Source of the DNA: an uncultured Aquimarina sp.
GTDB lineage: Bacteria; Bacteroidota; Bacteroidia; Flavobacteriales; Flavobacteriaceae
Direction: 5' to 3'
Length of the DNA: 64,000 nucleotides
Assembly: GCA_947498705.1 (NCBI GenBank)
Contig: CANMLW010000001.1
Span: forward strand, 124,001 to 188,000
Shown: positions 24,183 to 33,807 of the stretch, in pieces
Layout: every line of letters begins with the position of its first letter
Numbering within the stretch: the first letter of the stretch is position 1
Made by a program: the position numbers and the translations under genes
Notes under the pieces: generated by a model
What the model saw: only the letters and a program-made list of their open reading frames with translations
What the model was told of the DNA's origin: nothing
The model's database searches: none

Positions 24183-27100
24183 ATGAAAAAACTAAGCGTT
24201 AGTAACAGGTCCTGTATAGTATTGGGGCTGGTTTTATTGTTATGTAGTATAACTAAACTACATGCACAGAATAAACATTACCGAGTGGTAATAGAAGGAG
24301 ACCAAACAAAATCATTCTTACAAACAAAAGATCTCGAAGTTGATCATTTTCATTTTGAAAACGGAAAAATTACGGCAGAAATTTCTCATAAAGATTTACA
24401 ACTTTTAAGAAAGAAAGGCATTAAGCACAAAATCAAGATTAGGAATCTTGAGAAACGAATTCCGCGTATCAATAAAAGAATCGATAAAAAAAGTGCCAAA
24501 AGGGTAGAAAAAAATGCTGCGATGCAAGTACCCACACCTTCTAATTTTTCTTTAGGGAGTATGGGAGGGTTTCATACACATGATGAAGCCATTGCAGTTT
24601 TGGATAAAATGCGACAATTGTATCCACAGTTAATTACTGTAAAGTCATCTATAGGTACTTCTATTGAGGGAAGACCTATTTATATGGTCAAAATAAGTGA
24701 TAATGCCGATACCGATGAAGACGAAGAAGAAATGCTTTTTACTTCGTTACATCATGCCAGAGAACCTATTGGATTATCTCAAAATCTATTTTATATGTGG
24801 TACCTTTTGGAAAATTATGCTACCAATGATGAAGTAAAAATATTGATAGATAATTCTGAACTTTATTTTGTACCCATTATCAACCCAGATGGGTACCTAT
24901 ACAATCAGCAAACAAACCCTAACGGAGGTGGTTTTTGGAGGAAAAATAGACGTAATAATGGTAGTACATATGGAGTAGATCTTAATCGTAATTACGGATA
25001 TGAGTGGGGAGCACATAACGGTTCATCTAATAATCCTGGTAGTGAAGTTTATCAAGGAACAACACCTTTTTCAGAACCAGAAACACAAGCAATGCGTGAC
25101 TTTGTTAACCAACATAACTTTACATCAGCACTTAATTACCATTCATATAGTGATTTATTGCTTCACCCGTGGGGATATAGTTCGACAACCTTGCCACCAG
25201 ATAAAGATACCTTTGTAGCTATGGGTAACTATATGACAGAAGAGAACTCATATGCCGTTGGTACTCCTTATCAAACTCTAGGGGTTACTGGAGGAGGAAG
25301 TTCTGATGATTGGATGTATGGAGAACAAACTTCAAAGGCAAAAATATATGCTATGACACCCGAAGTTGGAGGCTCTAATGATGGATTTTGGCCACCTTCT
25401 AGTAGAATAATCCCTTTGTGTAATGAGTCATATTATTTAAATAGTAAAATAATGAGAATGGGGATTAAATATGCAAAGCTAACCCCGACCAATACGTCAC
25501 AAACCATTACCGAATTGACAGGAACTGTAGGATTTTCGTTGAAACGATTTAGCGTTAATGATGCTAATTGGACGGTGAGTTTATCATCTACCTCTTCAAA
25601 CGTAAGTTCTTTTGGGCAAGCAGTATCCTATAATAACTTGGCACTTTTAGGAACCCAAAACGGCACTATTGATTTTACCTTAAAAGCCGATACTCCTACA
25701 GGAACACAAATTCCTATTACCATTACAGTAAATAATGGTAGCTGGCAATATACGCAAGAAGTTACCATCACCTATAATGGTTCGGGTACTACTTGTAATG
25801 CAACAGTACCAACTGGGGTTACATCATCTGGAGCTGGAACAAGTGGAGCAACAGTAAGTTGGAATGCTGTATCGGGAACAACCTATGACCTAAGGTATCG
25901 CCAAACTGGTACTACTAACTGGACAACCGTTGCAGTAAACCAAACCAGTTATGCAATTACAGGTTTATCTGCAGCAACAGGCTATGAAGCTCAGGTAAGA
26001 AGTAAGTGCCCTGATAATAGTACCTCTAATTATAGTACTTCTGTTAATTTTACGACTACATCTATATCTACTTGTAATGCAACAGTACCAGGTGGAGTTT
26101 CTTCATCGGGAGTTGGAACAAGTGGAGCAACAGTAAGTTGGAATGCTGTATCAGGAACAACTTATGATCTTAGATATCGTCAAACGGGGACTACTAATTG
26201 GACAACGGTAGCAGTAAATCAAACCAGTTATGCAATTACTGGTTTATCTGCAACTACACAGTATGAAGCTCAGGTAAGAAGTAAGTGCCCAGATGGTACC
26301 ACCTCTAATTATAGTGCTTCTGTTAATTTTACAACTACGTCTAGTCAAGTAAATTATTGTACTTCTAGTGGTACGAATGCTTCAGAAGAGTATATAGGGA
26401 ATGTACAACTAGGAACGATAAATAATACATCAAGTGCAGGAAGTGGGTATACTGATCACACTTCGATCGGTACAGATTTATCCAAAGGAGTATCCAATAC
26501 AATAACTGTAACTCCTACGTGGACAGGATCAACTTATAGTGAAGGGTATAGTGTTTGGATAGACTATAATCAAGATGGAGATTTTGAAGACGCAGACGAA
26601 CAGGTATGGACACAGACTGCTACTCGCAATACTCCTGTAAGTGGGGCTTTTACAGTGCCTGCTTCGGCAACAGAAGGAGCGACAAGAATGAGGGTTAGTA
26701 TGAGTTATAATGCGATCCCTAATGCATGTGGTACCTTTAATTATGGAGAAGTAGAGGATTATACTGTTACCATCAAAGCTGGTGGCGGAGGAAACGATAT
26801 TTGTGAAGGTGTGGCTGCATATAATGCTTCACAAACGTATCAGGTAGGTGATAGAGTTACATATCAAGGGAACCTTTACGAGAGAACACAAAGTGGCTGG
26901 ACAAATTTAGGAGCTTGTGGTTCATCGGCGATTAGTAAAGATGGAGATGTTTCTGTAGTATTGAGTGATACTTACATACTACACCCAAATCCGGTAGGAA
27001 AACAATTAAATATACAACTCAATGTACTTAAAGAAGTATCATATACCGTTACTGATGCTTTGGGGAAAGTTGCTTTAAAAGGAAAATGTACTTCTCATAT

Positions 27101-27188
27101 CGATGTAGATGGTTTGAGATCAGGAGTATATGTTCTCACGATTTTTGATGAAGGAAAAGGGCATAGTGCTCGATTTGTAAAAAAATAA
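24183..27188 (+). CDS. secreted M14 zinc carboxypeptidase with FN3 repeats, GEVED and carbohydrate-binding domains, T9SS
   Basis: This 1001-residue exoenzyme has a signal peptide (about 1-29) and a pro-region. The M14 catalytic domain spans about 125-430: His191 and Glu194 in HHARE, Asn268-Arg269 in DLNRNYG, His320 in NYHSYSD as third zinc ligand, and Glu394 in MTPEVGG as general base. Two fibronectin III repeats (537-629, 630-722) are almost identical. A GEVED domain (about 735-865) with DYNQDGDFEDADE follows, then a chitin-binding-like module (YQVGDRVTYQGNLYE) and a T9SS sorting domain from about 930 (LHPNPVGKQLNIQL). Likely role: digestion of extracellular peptides or glycoproteins. Confidence 0.93.
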   Translation: MKKLSVSNRSCIVLGLVLLLCSITKLHAQNKHYRVVIEGDQTKSFLQTKDLEVDHFHFENGKITAEISHKDLQLLRKKGIKHKIKIRNLEKRIPRINKRIDKKSAKRVEKNAAMQVPTPSNFSLGSMGGFHTHDEAIAVLDKMRQLYPQLITVKSSIGTSIEGRPIYMVKISDNADTDEDEEEMLFTSLHHAREPIGLSQNLFYMWYLLENYATNDEVKILIDNSELYFVPIINPDGYLYNQQTNPNGGGFWRKNRRNNGSTYGVDLNRNYGYEWGAHNGSSNNPGSEVYQGTTPFSEPETQAMRDFVNQHNFTSALNYHSYSDLLLHPWGYSSTTLPPDKDTFVAMGNYMTEENSYAVGTPYQTLGVTGGGSSDDWMYGEQTSKAKIYAMTPEVGGSNDGFWPPSSRIIPLCNESYYLNSKIMRMGIKYAKLTPTNTSQTITELTGTVGFSLKRFSVNDANWTVSLSSTSSNVSSFGQAVSYNNLALLGTQNGTIDFTLKADTPTGTQIPITITVNNGSWQYTQEVTITYNGSGTTCNATVPTGVTSSGAGTSGATVSWNAVSGTTYDLRYRQTGTTNWTTVAVNQTSYAITGLSAATGYEAQVRSKCPDNSTSNYSTSVNFTTTSISTCNATVPGGVSSSGVGTSGATVSWNAVSGTTYDLRYRQTGTTNWTTVAVNQTSYAITGLSATTQYEAQVRSKCPDGTTSNYSASVNFTTTSSQVNYCTSSGTNASEEYIGNVQLGTINNTSSAGSGYTDHTSIGTDLSKGVSNTITVTPTWTGSTYSEGYSVWIDYNQDGDFEDADEQVWTQTATRNTPVSGAFTVPASATEGATRMRVSMSYNAIPNACGTFNYGEVEDYTVTIKAGGGGNDICEGVAAYNASQTYQVGDRVTYQGNLYERTQSGWTNLGACGSSAISKDGDVSVVLSDTYILHPNPVGKQLNIQLNVLKEVSYTVTDALGKVALKGKCTSHIDVDGLRSGVYVLTIFDEGKGHSARFVKK
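25791..26348 (+). repeat. two tandem 279-bp repeats encoding FN3 domains
   Basis: Copy 1 (25791-26069) and copy 2 (26070-26348) have a period of exactly 279 bp (93 codons). Long identical runs occur, for example GGAACAAGTGGAGCAACAGT in both. This implies recent duplication or gene conversion. Confidence 0.9.
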
Positions 27189-27213
27189 AGAAAAAATTTA
27201 TTTATAATTAATA

Positions 27214-27247
27214 AAACCCATGAGGTATATCTCATGGGTTTGTTTTA
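27214..27247. terminator. bidirectional terminator between M14 gene and GlcG/HbpS gene
   Basis: AACCCATGAG (27215-27224) pairs with CTCATGGGTT (27231-27240). A T-rich stretch follows on the plus side, and GGGTTTTATT on the minus side. Confidence 0.85.
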
Positions 27248-27292
27248 TCATATGATAAGAGCCTTGTAATGTATAAACTCTTATGGGGGTAA

Positions 27293-27691
27293 TTAAATTA
27301 CAGATACCCCTGCTTCTGCCACGGCGTGATCATTTTCTACAGAACTACCACTTACACCAATAGCTCCTATAACATCTCCTGCATCATTTTTGATAGGAAC
27401 TCCTCCTGGAAAAGTAATCAATCCATTATTAGAGTGTTCTATATTAAATAATGGTCCTCCTGGTTGTGAAAGTTCTCCTAGAACTCCTGTGTTTTTTCCA
27501 AAAAAAACGGAGGTTTTTGCTTTTTTAATAGCAATGTCTATCGAGCCTATCCAAGCTCCGTCCATGCGGGCAAAAGCTACAAGGTTGGTTCCAGAATCAA
27601 CAATGGCAATATCCATTTTTGTGTCAATAGCTATTGCTTTTTCCTTTGCTGCTGCAATGGCTTTTTCTGCTTGTTCGAGCGTTATGTTCAT
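27293..27691 (-). CDS. GlcG/HbpS family protein
   Basis: This 132-residue single-domain protein covers the whole GlcG/HbpS (DUF336) family length. Recognisable stretches are [13 protein letters not shown], the strand [36 protein letters not shown] and the [10 protein letters not shown] loop. Members include HbpS, a heme-binding oxidative-stress sensor, and GlcG of glycolate operons. No partner kinase or glycolate oxidase gene is nearby, so the role here is open. There is no signal peptide, so it is cytoplasmic. Confidence 0.88.
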   Translation of the reverse strand: MNITLEQAEKAIAAAKEKAIAIDTKMDIAIVDSGTNLVAFARMDGAWIGSIDIAIKKAKTSVFFGKNTGVLGELSQPGGPLFNIEHSNNGLITFPGGVPIKNDAGDVIGAIGVSGSSVENDHAVAEAGVSVI

Positions 27692-27719
27692 GATTTTGTG
27701 TTTATGAATTTTTATCGCT

Positions 27720-27727
27720 CAAAAATA
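27720..27727 (-). promoter_or_regulatory. TAnnTTTG -7 box for the GlcG/HbpS gene
   Basis: The minus strand reads TATTTTTG 29 bp upstream of the ATG at 27691. Confidence 0.4.
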
Positions 27728-27848
27728 GGATTTAATGTTTTATTTTAATTGCTTTTTTATCTTTATGTAAGTATATGGTACTACTATTTTTTATGTTTTG
27801 AGAACTTAAATTCTAAAACACAGTACCATTCAAATTTCTACAAGAATC

Positions 27849-28454
27849 TTATTTAAGTAAAGCTTCGTTAAAAGACCCTTCGAACGTATTAGAATAAATA
27901 ATAGTACCATTATCAGGATCTCCATACTCTAGAGGTTTTGTTTTAATCATAAATCTAATTGGTACGGTAATATTTCCCGAAATGCATGGCGCAATAAATG
28001 ATTGCACTTCTTGAGGTTCGATAATTTTATTGGATAAATAACTGTTGCCACATAATATTCTAAGAGGCTCTTTGTCAAATGATACGAGTGTTCGCCATGC
28101 ATTTTTATAATATACCTGTCTTGTAAAAGAAATTATACCATCAATATTTTTGATATTTAGTGGTGCTTTGGTAGTATTAACGATAAGAATTTTAAACCCT
28201 TTGTTTGTCTTCTTTTTTCTGTAGGAGCTCCACTTAGAAAAAGAAATATGAGTATTGGGTAGTACGACTAACTGTAATTGGTTATCTTGTATAGGGACCT
28301 TTTCTTTTTTTAAAGTAGTAAGTGATGTTTTTTCTTCGTGTAATTGCTCTACATCATAATTCGCATTGTACAATTTATAATCAATACATGTGATTTCCTG
28401 AGCACTAATTGTAGCGCCGAATAGTATTACAATAATAAAAATATATGTTTTCAT
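27849..28454 (-). CDS. secreted protein of unknown function
   Basis: This 201-residue protein has a clean signal peptide (MKTYIFIIVILFGATISAQ). The mature part is rich in beta-strand-like segments, with no domain I recognise. Three cysteines follow the signal (ITCIDY, LRILCGN, IAPCIS), and the last two may form a disulfide. It lies 70 bp downstream of dnaN on the same strand but is separated from it by a strong terminator, so it probably has its own promoter. Confidence 0.75.
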   Translation of the reverse strand: MKTYIFIIVILFGATISAQEITCIDYKLYNANYDVEQLHEEKTSLTTLKKEKVPIQDNQLQLVVLPNTHISFSKWSSYRKKKTNKGFKILIVNTTKAPLNIKNIDGIISFTRQVYYKNAWRTLVSFDKEPLRILCGNSYLSNKIIEPQEVQSFIAPCISGNITVPIRFMIKTKPLEYGDPDNGTIIYSNTFEGSFNEALLK

Positions 28455-28470
28455 ATCTTATATAATGCAA

Positions 28471-28504
28471 AAATCCAACCATAATTGTAATTATGGTTGG
28501 ATTT
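28471..28504 (-). terminator. terminator of dnaN
   Basis: A 15-base arm (28471-28485) pairs perfectly with 28490-28504 around a four-base loop. On the minus strand TTTTT follows directly. Confidence 0.9.
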
Positions 28505-28524
28505 AAAGATATGAAATTATATTT

Positions 28525-29643
28525 TTAGTTATTTAGCATTACTGGCATTACCAGCATAGTCACTTGTTCTCCTTCGTCTAATCCATCTATAGGAGTAAGA
28601 ATTCCTGCTCTATTAGGTAACGACATTTCCAGTTGTACTTCATCGGCAGTTAGGTTTCCTAGCATCTCACTTAAGAATCTGGAATTAAATCCTATTTGCA
28701 TATCGTCTCCTTGATAATCGCAAGTTAGGCGTTCTTCAGCTTTGTTAGAGTAATCAATATCTTCAGCAGAGATATTTAATTCTGCACCAGCGATTTTTAA
28801 TCGTATTTGGTGTGTAGTTTTATTAGAGAATATAGAAACCCTACGCACCGAATTTAAAAACTGTGTACGTGCAATTGTAAGTTTGTTAGGATTCTCTTTA
28901 GGAATTACAGCTTCATAATTAGGATACTTTCCGTCAATTAATCTACAAATCAACTGGGTATTGTCAAAAGTAAACTTAGCATTCGATTCGTTATATTCTA
29001 TTAATACGTCACTATCACTTCCTGCTAAAATCCCTTTTAATAAGTTTAATGGTTTTTTGGGCATAATAAACTCTGCAGATTGCGATGCTTTGATATCTTC
29101 TCGAGTATATTTTACCAACTTATGGGCATCTGTAGCTACAAATGTTAACCCCTCTGTAGAAAACTGAAAAAACACTCCACTCATCACTGGTCGTAAATCA
29201 TCATTACCTGTTGCAAAGATAGTTTTACTTACTGCTGTAGCCAGAACATCTCCTAATATATTGGTAGCACTTGGTTCTTCTAGCTCGACCGCTTTAGGAA
29301 ATTCTTCTCCGTCGGCATAAGCTAGCGCATATTTACCATGGTTAGAGCTAATCTCTACCGTATGGTTATCACCAGAAACAAAGGTTAATGGTTGCTCGGG
29401 AAAAGTTTTAAGGGTCTCTAATAACAATTTTGCAGGTACAGCAATCGTACCTTGATCAGAAGATTCTACATCTAATTTTGTAGAAATAGTGGTCTCAAGA
29501 TCAGAAGCAGATACTGCCAGAGTGTTGTTATCTAATTCGAATAAAAAGTTATCTAAAATAGGTAGTGTATTACTATTACTAATAACCCCACCTAATACCT
29601 GAAGTTGCTTTAATAAGTATGAACTGGATACTATAAATTTCAT
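28525..29643 (-). CDS. dnaN: DNA polymerase III beta subunit (sliding clamp)
   Basis: DnaN forms the dimeric ring that holds DNA polymerase III on the template. From ATG 29643 the protein has 372 residues, the normal length. It starts MKFIVSSSYLLKQLQVLGG and shows the three clamp folds, with landmarks NTLPILDNFL, FATGNDDLRPVMSGVFF, and the C-terminus TMLVMPVMLNN, a variant of the usual MPMRL ending. An in-frame ATG at 29673 is rejected, since a -7 box at 29671-29678 covers it. No dnaA or recF lies adjacent, as is common in Bacteroidetes. Confidence 0.97.
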   Translation of the reverse strand: MKFIVSSSYLLKQLQVLGGVISNSNTLPILDNFLFELDNNTLAVSASDLETTISTKLDVESSDQGTIAVPAKLLLETLKTFPEQPLTFVSGDNHTVEISSNHGKYALAYADGEEFPKAVELEEPSATNILGDVLATAVSKTIFATGNDDLRPVMSGVFFQFSTEGLTFVATDAHKLVKYTREDIKASQSAEFIMPKKPLNLLKGILAGSDSDVLIEYNESNAKFTFDNTQLICRLIDGKYPNYEAVIPKENPNKLTIARTQFLNSVRRVSIFSNKTTHQIRLKIAGAELNISAEDIDYSNKAEERLTCDYQGDDMQIGFNSRFLSEMLGNLTADEVQLEMSLPNRAGILTPIDGLDEGEQVTMLVMPVMLNN

Positions 29644-29670
29644 GTGTGACTCGTTATGTACAGTTTTACG

Positions 29671-29678
29671 CAAATATA
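29671..29678 (-). promoter_or_regulatory. -7 box of dnaN
   Basis: The minus strand reads TATATTTG, about 27 bp before ATG 29643. It fixes the start choice for dnaN. Confidence 0.55.
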
Positions 29679-29916
29679 ATTGTAATCTATCTGTGTTTGG
29701 CTATCTCAAAAACCATAGTTATTAACAAAGAAGCGGGAGTTATCTACTATTTTAAATTTTGAGTTGTTAGATAGTAAAGCAGAGCACGAGTATCAGTATA
29801 ACAAAGTGTGTAGTATAACTAGAATATAAAAAACTACCTAAGCTTTATTTAGTAAAAAACTACCATTTTATAACGTACTTTTGGATACCGTGTAAAAACT
29901 AAGATTATAACTATTT

Positions 29917-30447
29917 ATGCAAACCAAAAATTACATACTTAAAGAAATACAAGCCTCTGACATAGAAAATATTCATAGAGGGCTTTCTGATCCCGAAATT
30001 ACCAGATTTTATGATGTACATTACCCTACGCTCGAAGCTACCAAAGAACAGATGGAGTGGTATGATTCTTTAAAAAAGAATGAAACAGGTATCTGGTGGG
30101 GTGTTTATGATCTGGAAAAAAATCGGTTTTGTGGTGCAGGAGGGTTTAATAGTTGGGAAAAACAGCATAAAAAAGCAGAAATAGGCTTTTGGCTCCTTAA
30201 AGAGTTTTGGGGAAAAGGAATCATGAAAGAAGTGATGCCAAAGCTTTTTGAAACTGGATTTACCACATTGGGCTTGAATAGAATTGAAGGTTATGTGGTA
30301 AGTGACAATACCAAGTGTAAAAATGCGCTTGAAAAAATCAACTTTACCTATGAAGGGACAATGCGAGAGTGTGAAGTAAAAAATGGAGAAAATATTAGTG
30401 TGGATATCTATTCGATCCTAAAGAGCGAATGGAATCAAAATGACTAA
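29917..30447 (+). CDS. GNAT acetyltransferase, RimJ/RimL type
   Basis: This 176-residue protein matches the RimJ/RimL branch of GNAT enzymes, which acetylate protein N-termini or small amines. It shows the N-terminal LKEIQASDIENIHRGLSDPEI, then GIWWGVYD, the core strand AEIGFWLLKEFWGKGIMKEV with the acetyl-CoA loop (EFWGKGI), and NRIEGYVVSDNTKCKNALEKINF. The substrate cannot be inferred. It is divergent from dnaN and convergent with the next lipoprotein gene. Confidence 0.9.
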   Translation: MQTKNYILKEIQASDIENIHRGLSDPEITRFYDVHYPTLEATKEQMEWYDSLKKNETGIWWGVYDLEKNRFCGAGGFNSWEKQHKKAEIGFWLLKEFWGKGIMKEVMPKLFETGFTTLGLNRIEGYVVSDNTKCKNALEKINFTYEGTMRECEVKNGENISVDIYSILKSEWNQND

Positions 30448-30466
30448 GGTGTATTTTATAATCCGA

Positions 30467-31186
30467 TCATAGCGCTTTTATAATAATATCAGAGCCAGAA
30501 TAGTCATTTGTATCATATTCATGCCAATGTCGTATTCTAGGTATTTTAAGGGTATTGATGTTAATTTCTCCATCAAAATAAAGACGCTCTCCTTTGACTA
30601 AATCATTAGGGAAAACAATTTCTAACCCTAATAAAGTGTAATCGTTTTGGTCTATAAATAGATTCCAATGTTTTGATATTATTTTTTCTTTTAATTCGAT
30701 AGGTAATTTAAAACTGTTTTTAGCATTGAATTTTTGAAAAGTAACCGTTCCATATTCCTTTATGCTAGCATTACCCAGTGACATAGGCAGACCTATAAGG
30801 TGATAATAGAATTTTTGATAAAGAATATTTCGTTCGGGCTGTAACTTATATTTTTTGATAACTGTAGTATCAGTAATAACTTGATTATTTAATAAGGTAG
30901 TGGCATATCCCAATGTATCTATGCTATGTTTTGATACAGCACTATCGCGATTTCTTAGTAGTTCGAAGCTGTGATTATTATTATTCATTTTTAAAACCGA
31001 ATACCGATGAGGATTTGATAGGCGGGGTTCTTGTATATGCAGTTGTATGTTGCTTGTTGCCCATATTGTGTTGGGGTCGTGTTTTAAAATACTTCTTTGT
31101 AATATGGTTGGAGGAGCTAATTTTTTTTGTGGAGTTGTACATCCAAAAAGTGAAAGGGTAAGAAATAAAATAGAAAGGTATTTCAT
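30467..31186 (-). CDS. lipoprotein, DUF6503-like
   Basis: This 239-residue lipoprotein has signal and lipobox LFGC (Cys16). The start of the mature part (LQRSILKHDPNTIW) and the C-terminal region resemble DUF6503 lipoproteins of Flavobacteria, which look like LolA/LolB-style beta-rich proteins. The family call is from memory and uncertain. It begins 19 bp after the stop of the PD40 protein gene on the same strand, so the two form an operon. Confidence 0.65.
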   Translation of the reverse strand: MKYLSILFLTLSLFGCTTPQKKLAPPTILQRSILKHDPNTIWATSNIQLHIQEPRLSNPHRYSVLKMNNNNHSFELLRNRDSAVSKHSIDTLGYATTLLNNQVITDTTVIKKYKLQPERNILYQKFYYHLIGLPMSLGNASIKEYGTVTFQKFNAKNSFKLPIELKEKIISKHWNLFIDQNDYTLLGLEIVFPNDLVKGERLYFDGEININTLKIPRIRHWHEYDTNDYSGSDIIIKAL

Positions 31187-31205
31187 AGTGTATTCGATTA
31201 TAGTT

Positions 31206-32192
31206 TTATTCCTCTGTTTCTATAGGAAGGTTTTCTAATGCTATCTGATAAATATTTCCGAAACCGTTTAATGGTGAATCCAATCGATGCTGAAATGTTT
31301 GATAGGTGTATATCGTATCTGTTTTTATAAAACCATTATGTATTCTACTAGAGAAAAAAAGTGTCTTTCCATTAGGAGATATTTTGGGTGAAAAATCATA
31401 TGTAGCTGTATTTACAATTGGCCCAATGTTTTTAGATTGAGTCCACAAACCATGTCTTTTTATCGAATAATGAATGTCATCATACCCATAATCTCCTGGT
31501 TTATGCTGTATCATCATAAAAAGAATAGTACCATCTGGATTTACACCTACGTTACCTTCGTGATATTTAGAATTGATGGTTTTTGGTAATAAAATAGGAG
31601 TTTGATATTGATGGTTACTAAATGTGGCATAGTATATATCCATATCACCATATCCATTTGGTCTGTTAGAACAGAAGTATAAATTTCCCTGATAATCAAC
31701 AGTAGGAGAAAATTCGGTATAAGAAGAGTTAATACCATCGGGTAATCGTTTTGGTTTACTCCAGTCACTATTTTCATGTACCCGTTCTACAAACCATAGA
31801 TCTGCATTAGTATTTATAGTAGTTCCTTTAATAGGTCTGTTAGAGCTAAAAAACAATTTATTTCCGTCTGGAGACAGAGCAGGAGAGCCATCACTGTAAT
31901 TTCCTGAAAAAGGCGCAATTTGAGGAGTAGACCAATGCTCTCCTTTTTTTATAGCATGTGCAATCGTACAATACGAATGATCGTTTGAGTAAATTGCAAA
32001 ATAAAGTTCCTTACCAGATGGAGTAATACTAGCATGACCTTCAAAAGCTGCCGTAGAAATAATATTTGGAGCTACCATTTGTGGAAGATAACTGGCTAGA
32101 GCCTCTTTTTTTTCGATATGAGAATTAGGTGCTTTTTGTGAAATTACATAGATACTTGTCATCAGAAAAAGTAGAAGTATAATTTTTTTCAT
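31206..32192 (-). CDS. secreted PD40/TolB-like beta-propeller protein
   Basis: From ATG 32192 the protein has 328 residues. The signal peptide is MKKIILLLFLMTSIYVISQ. At least four WD40-like PD40 blades are visible: FEGHASITPSGKELYFA, DGSPALSPDGNKLFFSS, YTEFSPTVDYQGNLYFCS and YDFSPKISPNGKTLFFSS. Such propellers bind proteins or ligands in the periplasm or outside. A longer frame to 32273 would prepend 27 non-signal residues, and a TACATTTG -7 box at 32217-32224 lies inside it, so the shorter start is preferred. It is first gene of a two-gene operon with the downstream lipoprotein. Confidence 0.88.
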   Translation of the reverse strand: MKKIILLLFLMTSIYVISQKAPNSHIEKKEALASYLPQMVAPNIISTAAFEGHASITPSGKELYFAIYSNDHSYCTIAHAIKKGEHWSTPQIAPFSGNYSDGSPALSPDGNKLFFSSNRPIKGTTINTNADLWFVERVHENSDWSKPKRLPDGINSSYTEFSPTVDYQGNLYFCSNRPNGYGDMDIYYATFSNHQYQTPILLPKTINSKYHEGNVGVNPDGTILFMMIQHKPGDYGYDDIHYSIKRHGLWTQSKNIGPIVNTATYDFSPKISPNGKTLFFSSRIHNGFIKTDTIYTYQTFQHRLDSPLNGFGNIYQIALENLPIETEE

Positions 32193-32216
32193 TTGTCGTT
32201 TATTAAAAACTAAAGT

Positions 32217-32224
32217 CAAATGTA
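32217..32224 (-). promoter_or_regulatory. -7 box of the PD40/lipoprotein operon
   Basis: The minus strand reads TACATTTG, an exact TAnnTTTG match 25 bp before ATG 32192. Confidence 0.5.
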
Positions 32225-32294
32225 TAAAGCAAGTCTCTTTAAAAGAAAAAATTATAGATCGAGAAGGTCTCAAATCTTATGAATGAGACTTATT

Positions 32295-33410
32295 TTAGGA
32301 TGGTGATATGCTATCAATATACTCACCCGGTGTCATGTCTTCTTGCTTTTTAAAAACTCTGTAGAATGTGGCTTTTGATTTAAAACCAGATTCTTTGGCA
32401 ATACTAAATAGATCATACTTTTCTATAGAAGTATGACATATTCGCTGTTTAAAATCTTTAATGCGATAATCATTCAATAGATGTTGAAAATTTTCATAAG
32501 CATGATCTTCTAAAAACTGCCGAAAAAGCGTACTATTTATATCATATGTATTGATAAAAGTGTTTAAGCTAATATCTGGATCAGCATATACTTTATGATC
32601 ATCCAAAAGTTCCCATATTTTTTGATAGTTAGAAGCCGACTTTCTTTCTTTTTTGTGTATATCGACAGTTAGGATACTTTTCTTTAACCCAGTTACTTCA
32701 GTCAGTCCATAAAATATATAGGAGAAGCATAATAAAATAAATAATGGGACAACAATATAATAAAACACGGGAAGAGAAAAATTGGTATATAAATTTTCTA
32801 GAATAGAGTGTTCTATTATGGCATTAAGAAAGGCAAAAGAGATTACAAATGCTTTAAGTAGTATATACACATTTGCTGAAATATAAAAAAACTGAAACCT
32901 TCTTCTGGGATATGGTTTCAAACGTTCTTTTAATTGATGTTTGTACAGTTGCAATCCTTTAAAAAAATATACGATGCTAAATGTAATAATGGATAAGAGA
33001 AAAAATGGAGCAATACTATGATGAGATCCTCTAAAAAATAGAATAGCCAGAAGGTGTAAAACTAAATAAACCAAAAAGGCAATGATTAAATGATAGCCAT
33101 ATTTTTTGTCTAATTTATTTTTTGATACCGATAAATACGTATATAAAAGAGGAGCATACAATATTTCATGAGGCCCTCCTAAGATACAATACAAGCCAGA
33201 ACCTTCTATGGTTTCCCAAAAGGCTCTTTTCATCAAAGAAAAGATGAGTAATAAGCAAAAAACACCTAATACTTTGTTACGCTTCTCTTGTTGAAAAATA
33301 TTAACAATACCAACAACACCTATTTGAAGGATAAGACATAGATATATTCCTATTAAAATAGATTCCATGTATGTTTTGTAGTTATAGCCAATTTGGTGAA
33401 TGCTTAGCAT
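32295..33410 (-). CDS. membrane-bound AraC-family transcriptional regulator
   Basis: This 371-residue protein has about seven hydrophobic segments (from ILIGIYLCLILQIGVVGIV near residue 20 to FYYIVVPLFILLCFSYIFYG near 240), then a cytoplasmic AraC-type DNA-binding domain of about 110 residues ending AKESGFKSKATFYRVFKKQ and MTPGEY, the second helix-turn-helix. The arrangement, a 7TM-like sensor fused to HTH_18, is frequent in Flavobacteriaceae. The likely role is sensing an envelope or lipid signal. ATG 33368 (MESILIGIY) is an alternative start. Its stop is 103 bp from the start of the PD40/lipoprotein operon on the same strand, a plausible target. Confidence 0.88.
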   Translation of the reverse strand: MLSIHQIGYNYKTYMESILIGIYLCLILQIGVVGIVNIFQQEKRNKVLGVFCLLLIFSLMKRAFWETIEGSGLYCILGGPHEILYAPLLYTYLSVSKNKLDKKYGYHLIIAFLVYLVLHLLAILFFRGSHHSIAPFFLLSIITFSIVYFFKGLQLYKHQLKERLKPYPRRRFQFFYISANVYILLKAFVISFAFLNAIIEHSILENLYTNFSLPVFYYIVVPLFILLCFSYIFYGLTEVTGLKKSILTVDIHKKERKSASNYQKIWELLDDHKVYADPDISLNTFINTYDINSTLFRQFLEDHAYENFQHLLNDYRIKDFKQRICHTSIEKYDLFSIAKESGFKSKATFYRVFKKQEDMTPGEYIDSISPS

Positions 33411-33631
33411 AAAAGTAGGAAAAAAACATCTTGATAGTTCTGCTTAGCATGCTGAAGTACTATTTTATACAACGCTATCGCTATGGATTAAATCACTCGA
33501 TGGGACGCGCTAAACATTTTATATTTATAACCTATAAAATTAATCATTAAATCCGTCAGATTGAGACATTCAATAAAATTTTATCCAGTGGTTCAACTGA
33601 CATATTTTAGTTGTATTTGTAGTCTCTACTG

Positions 33632-33647
33632 CCTCCTTTGAAGGAGG
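33632..33647. repeat. CCTCCTT palindrome, REP-like
   Basis: CCTCCTTTGAAGGAGG forms a 7-bp stem with a two-base centre, followed by further GGAGG units up to 33659. Such purine/pyrimidine palindromes occur as interspersed repeats in many bacteroidete genomes. Confidence 0.5.
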
Positions 33648-33807
33648 ATTGAGGAGGATGTTTTTAAAGAAACACCCATCCCTTTGTCCATAACTTAAAC
33701 TCGCCTAAAACTAACGTTGTATCGTCCTCAAGGGAAGGAGTTATTCGACTTAAAATATAACTATTTACAAAACACGTCAATAGTAGTGAAATTCTGTTAA
33801 GAATTTT

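Noticed and set aside
25791..26348. Repeats as a possible CRISPR array
   Set aside because: The two 279-bp units are in-frame FN3-coding sequence with no short direct repeats or spacers. No CRISPR array is visible anywhere in the window.
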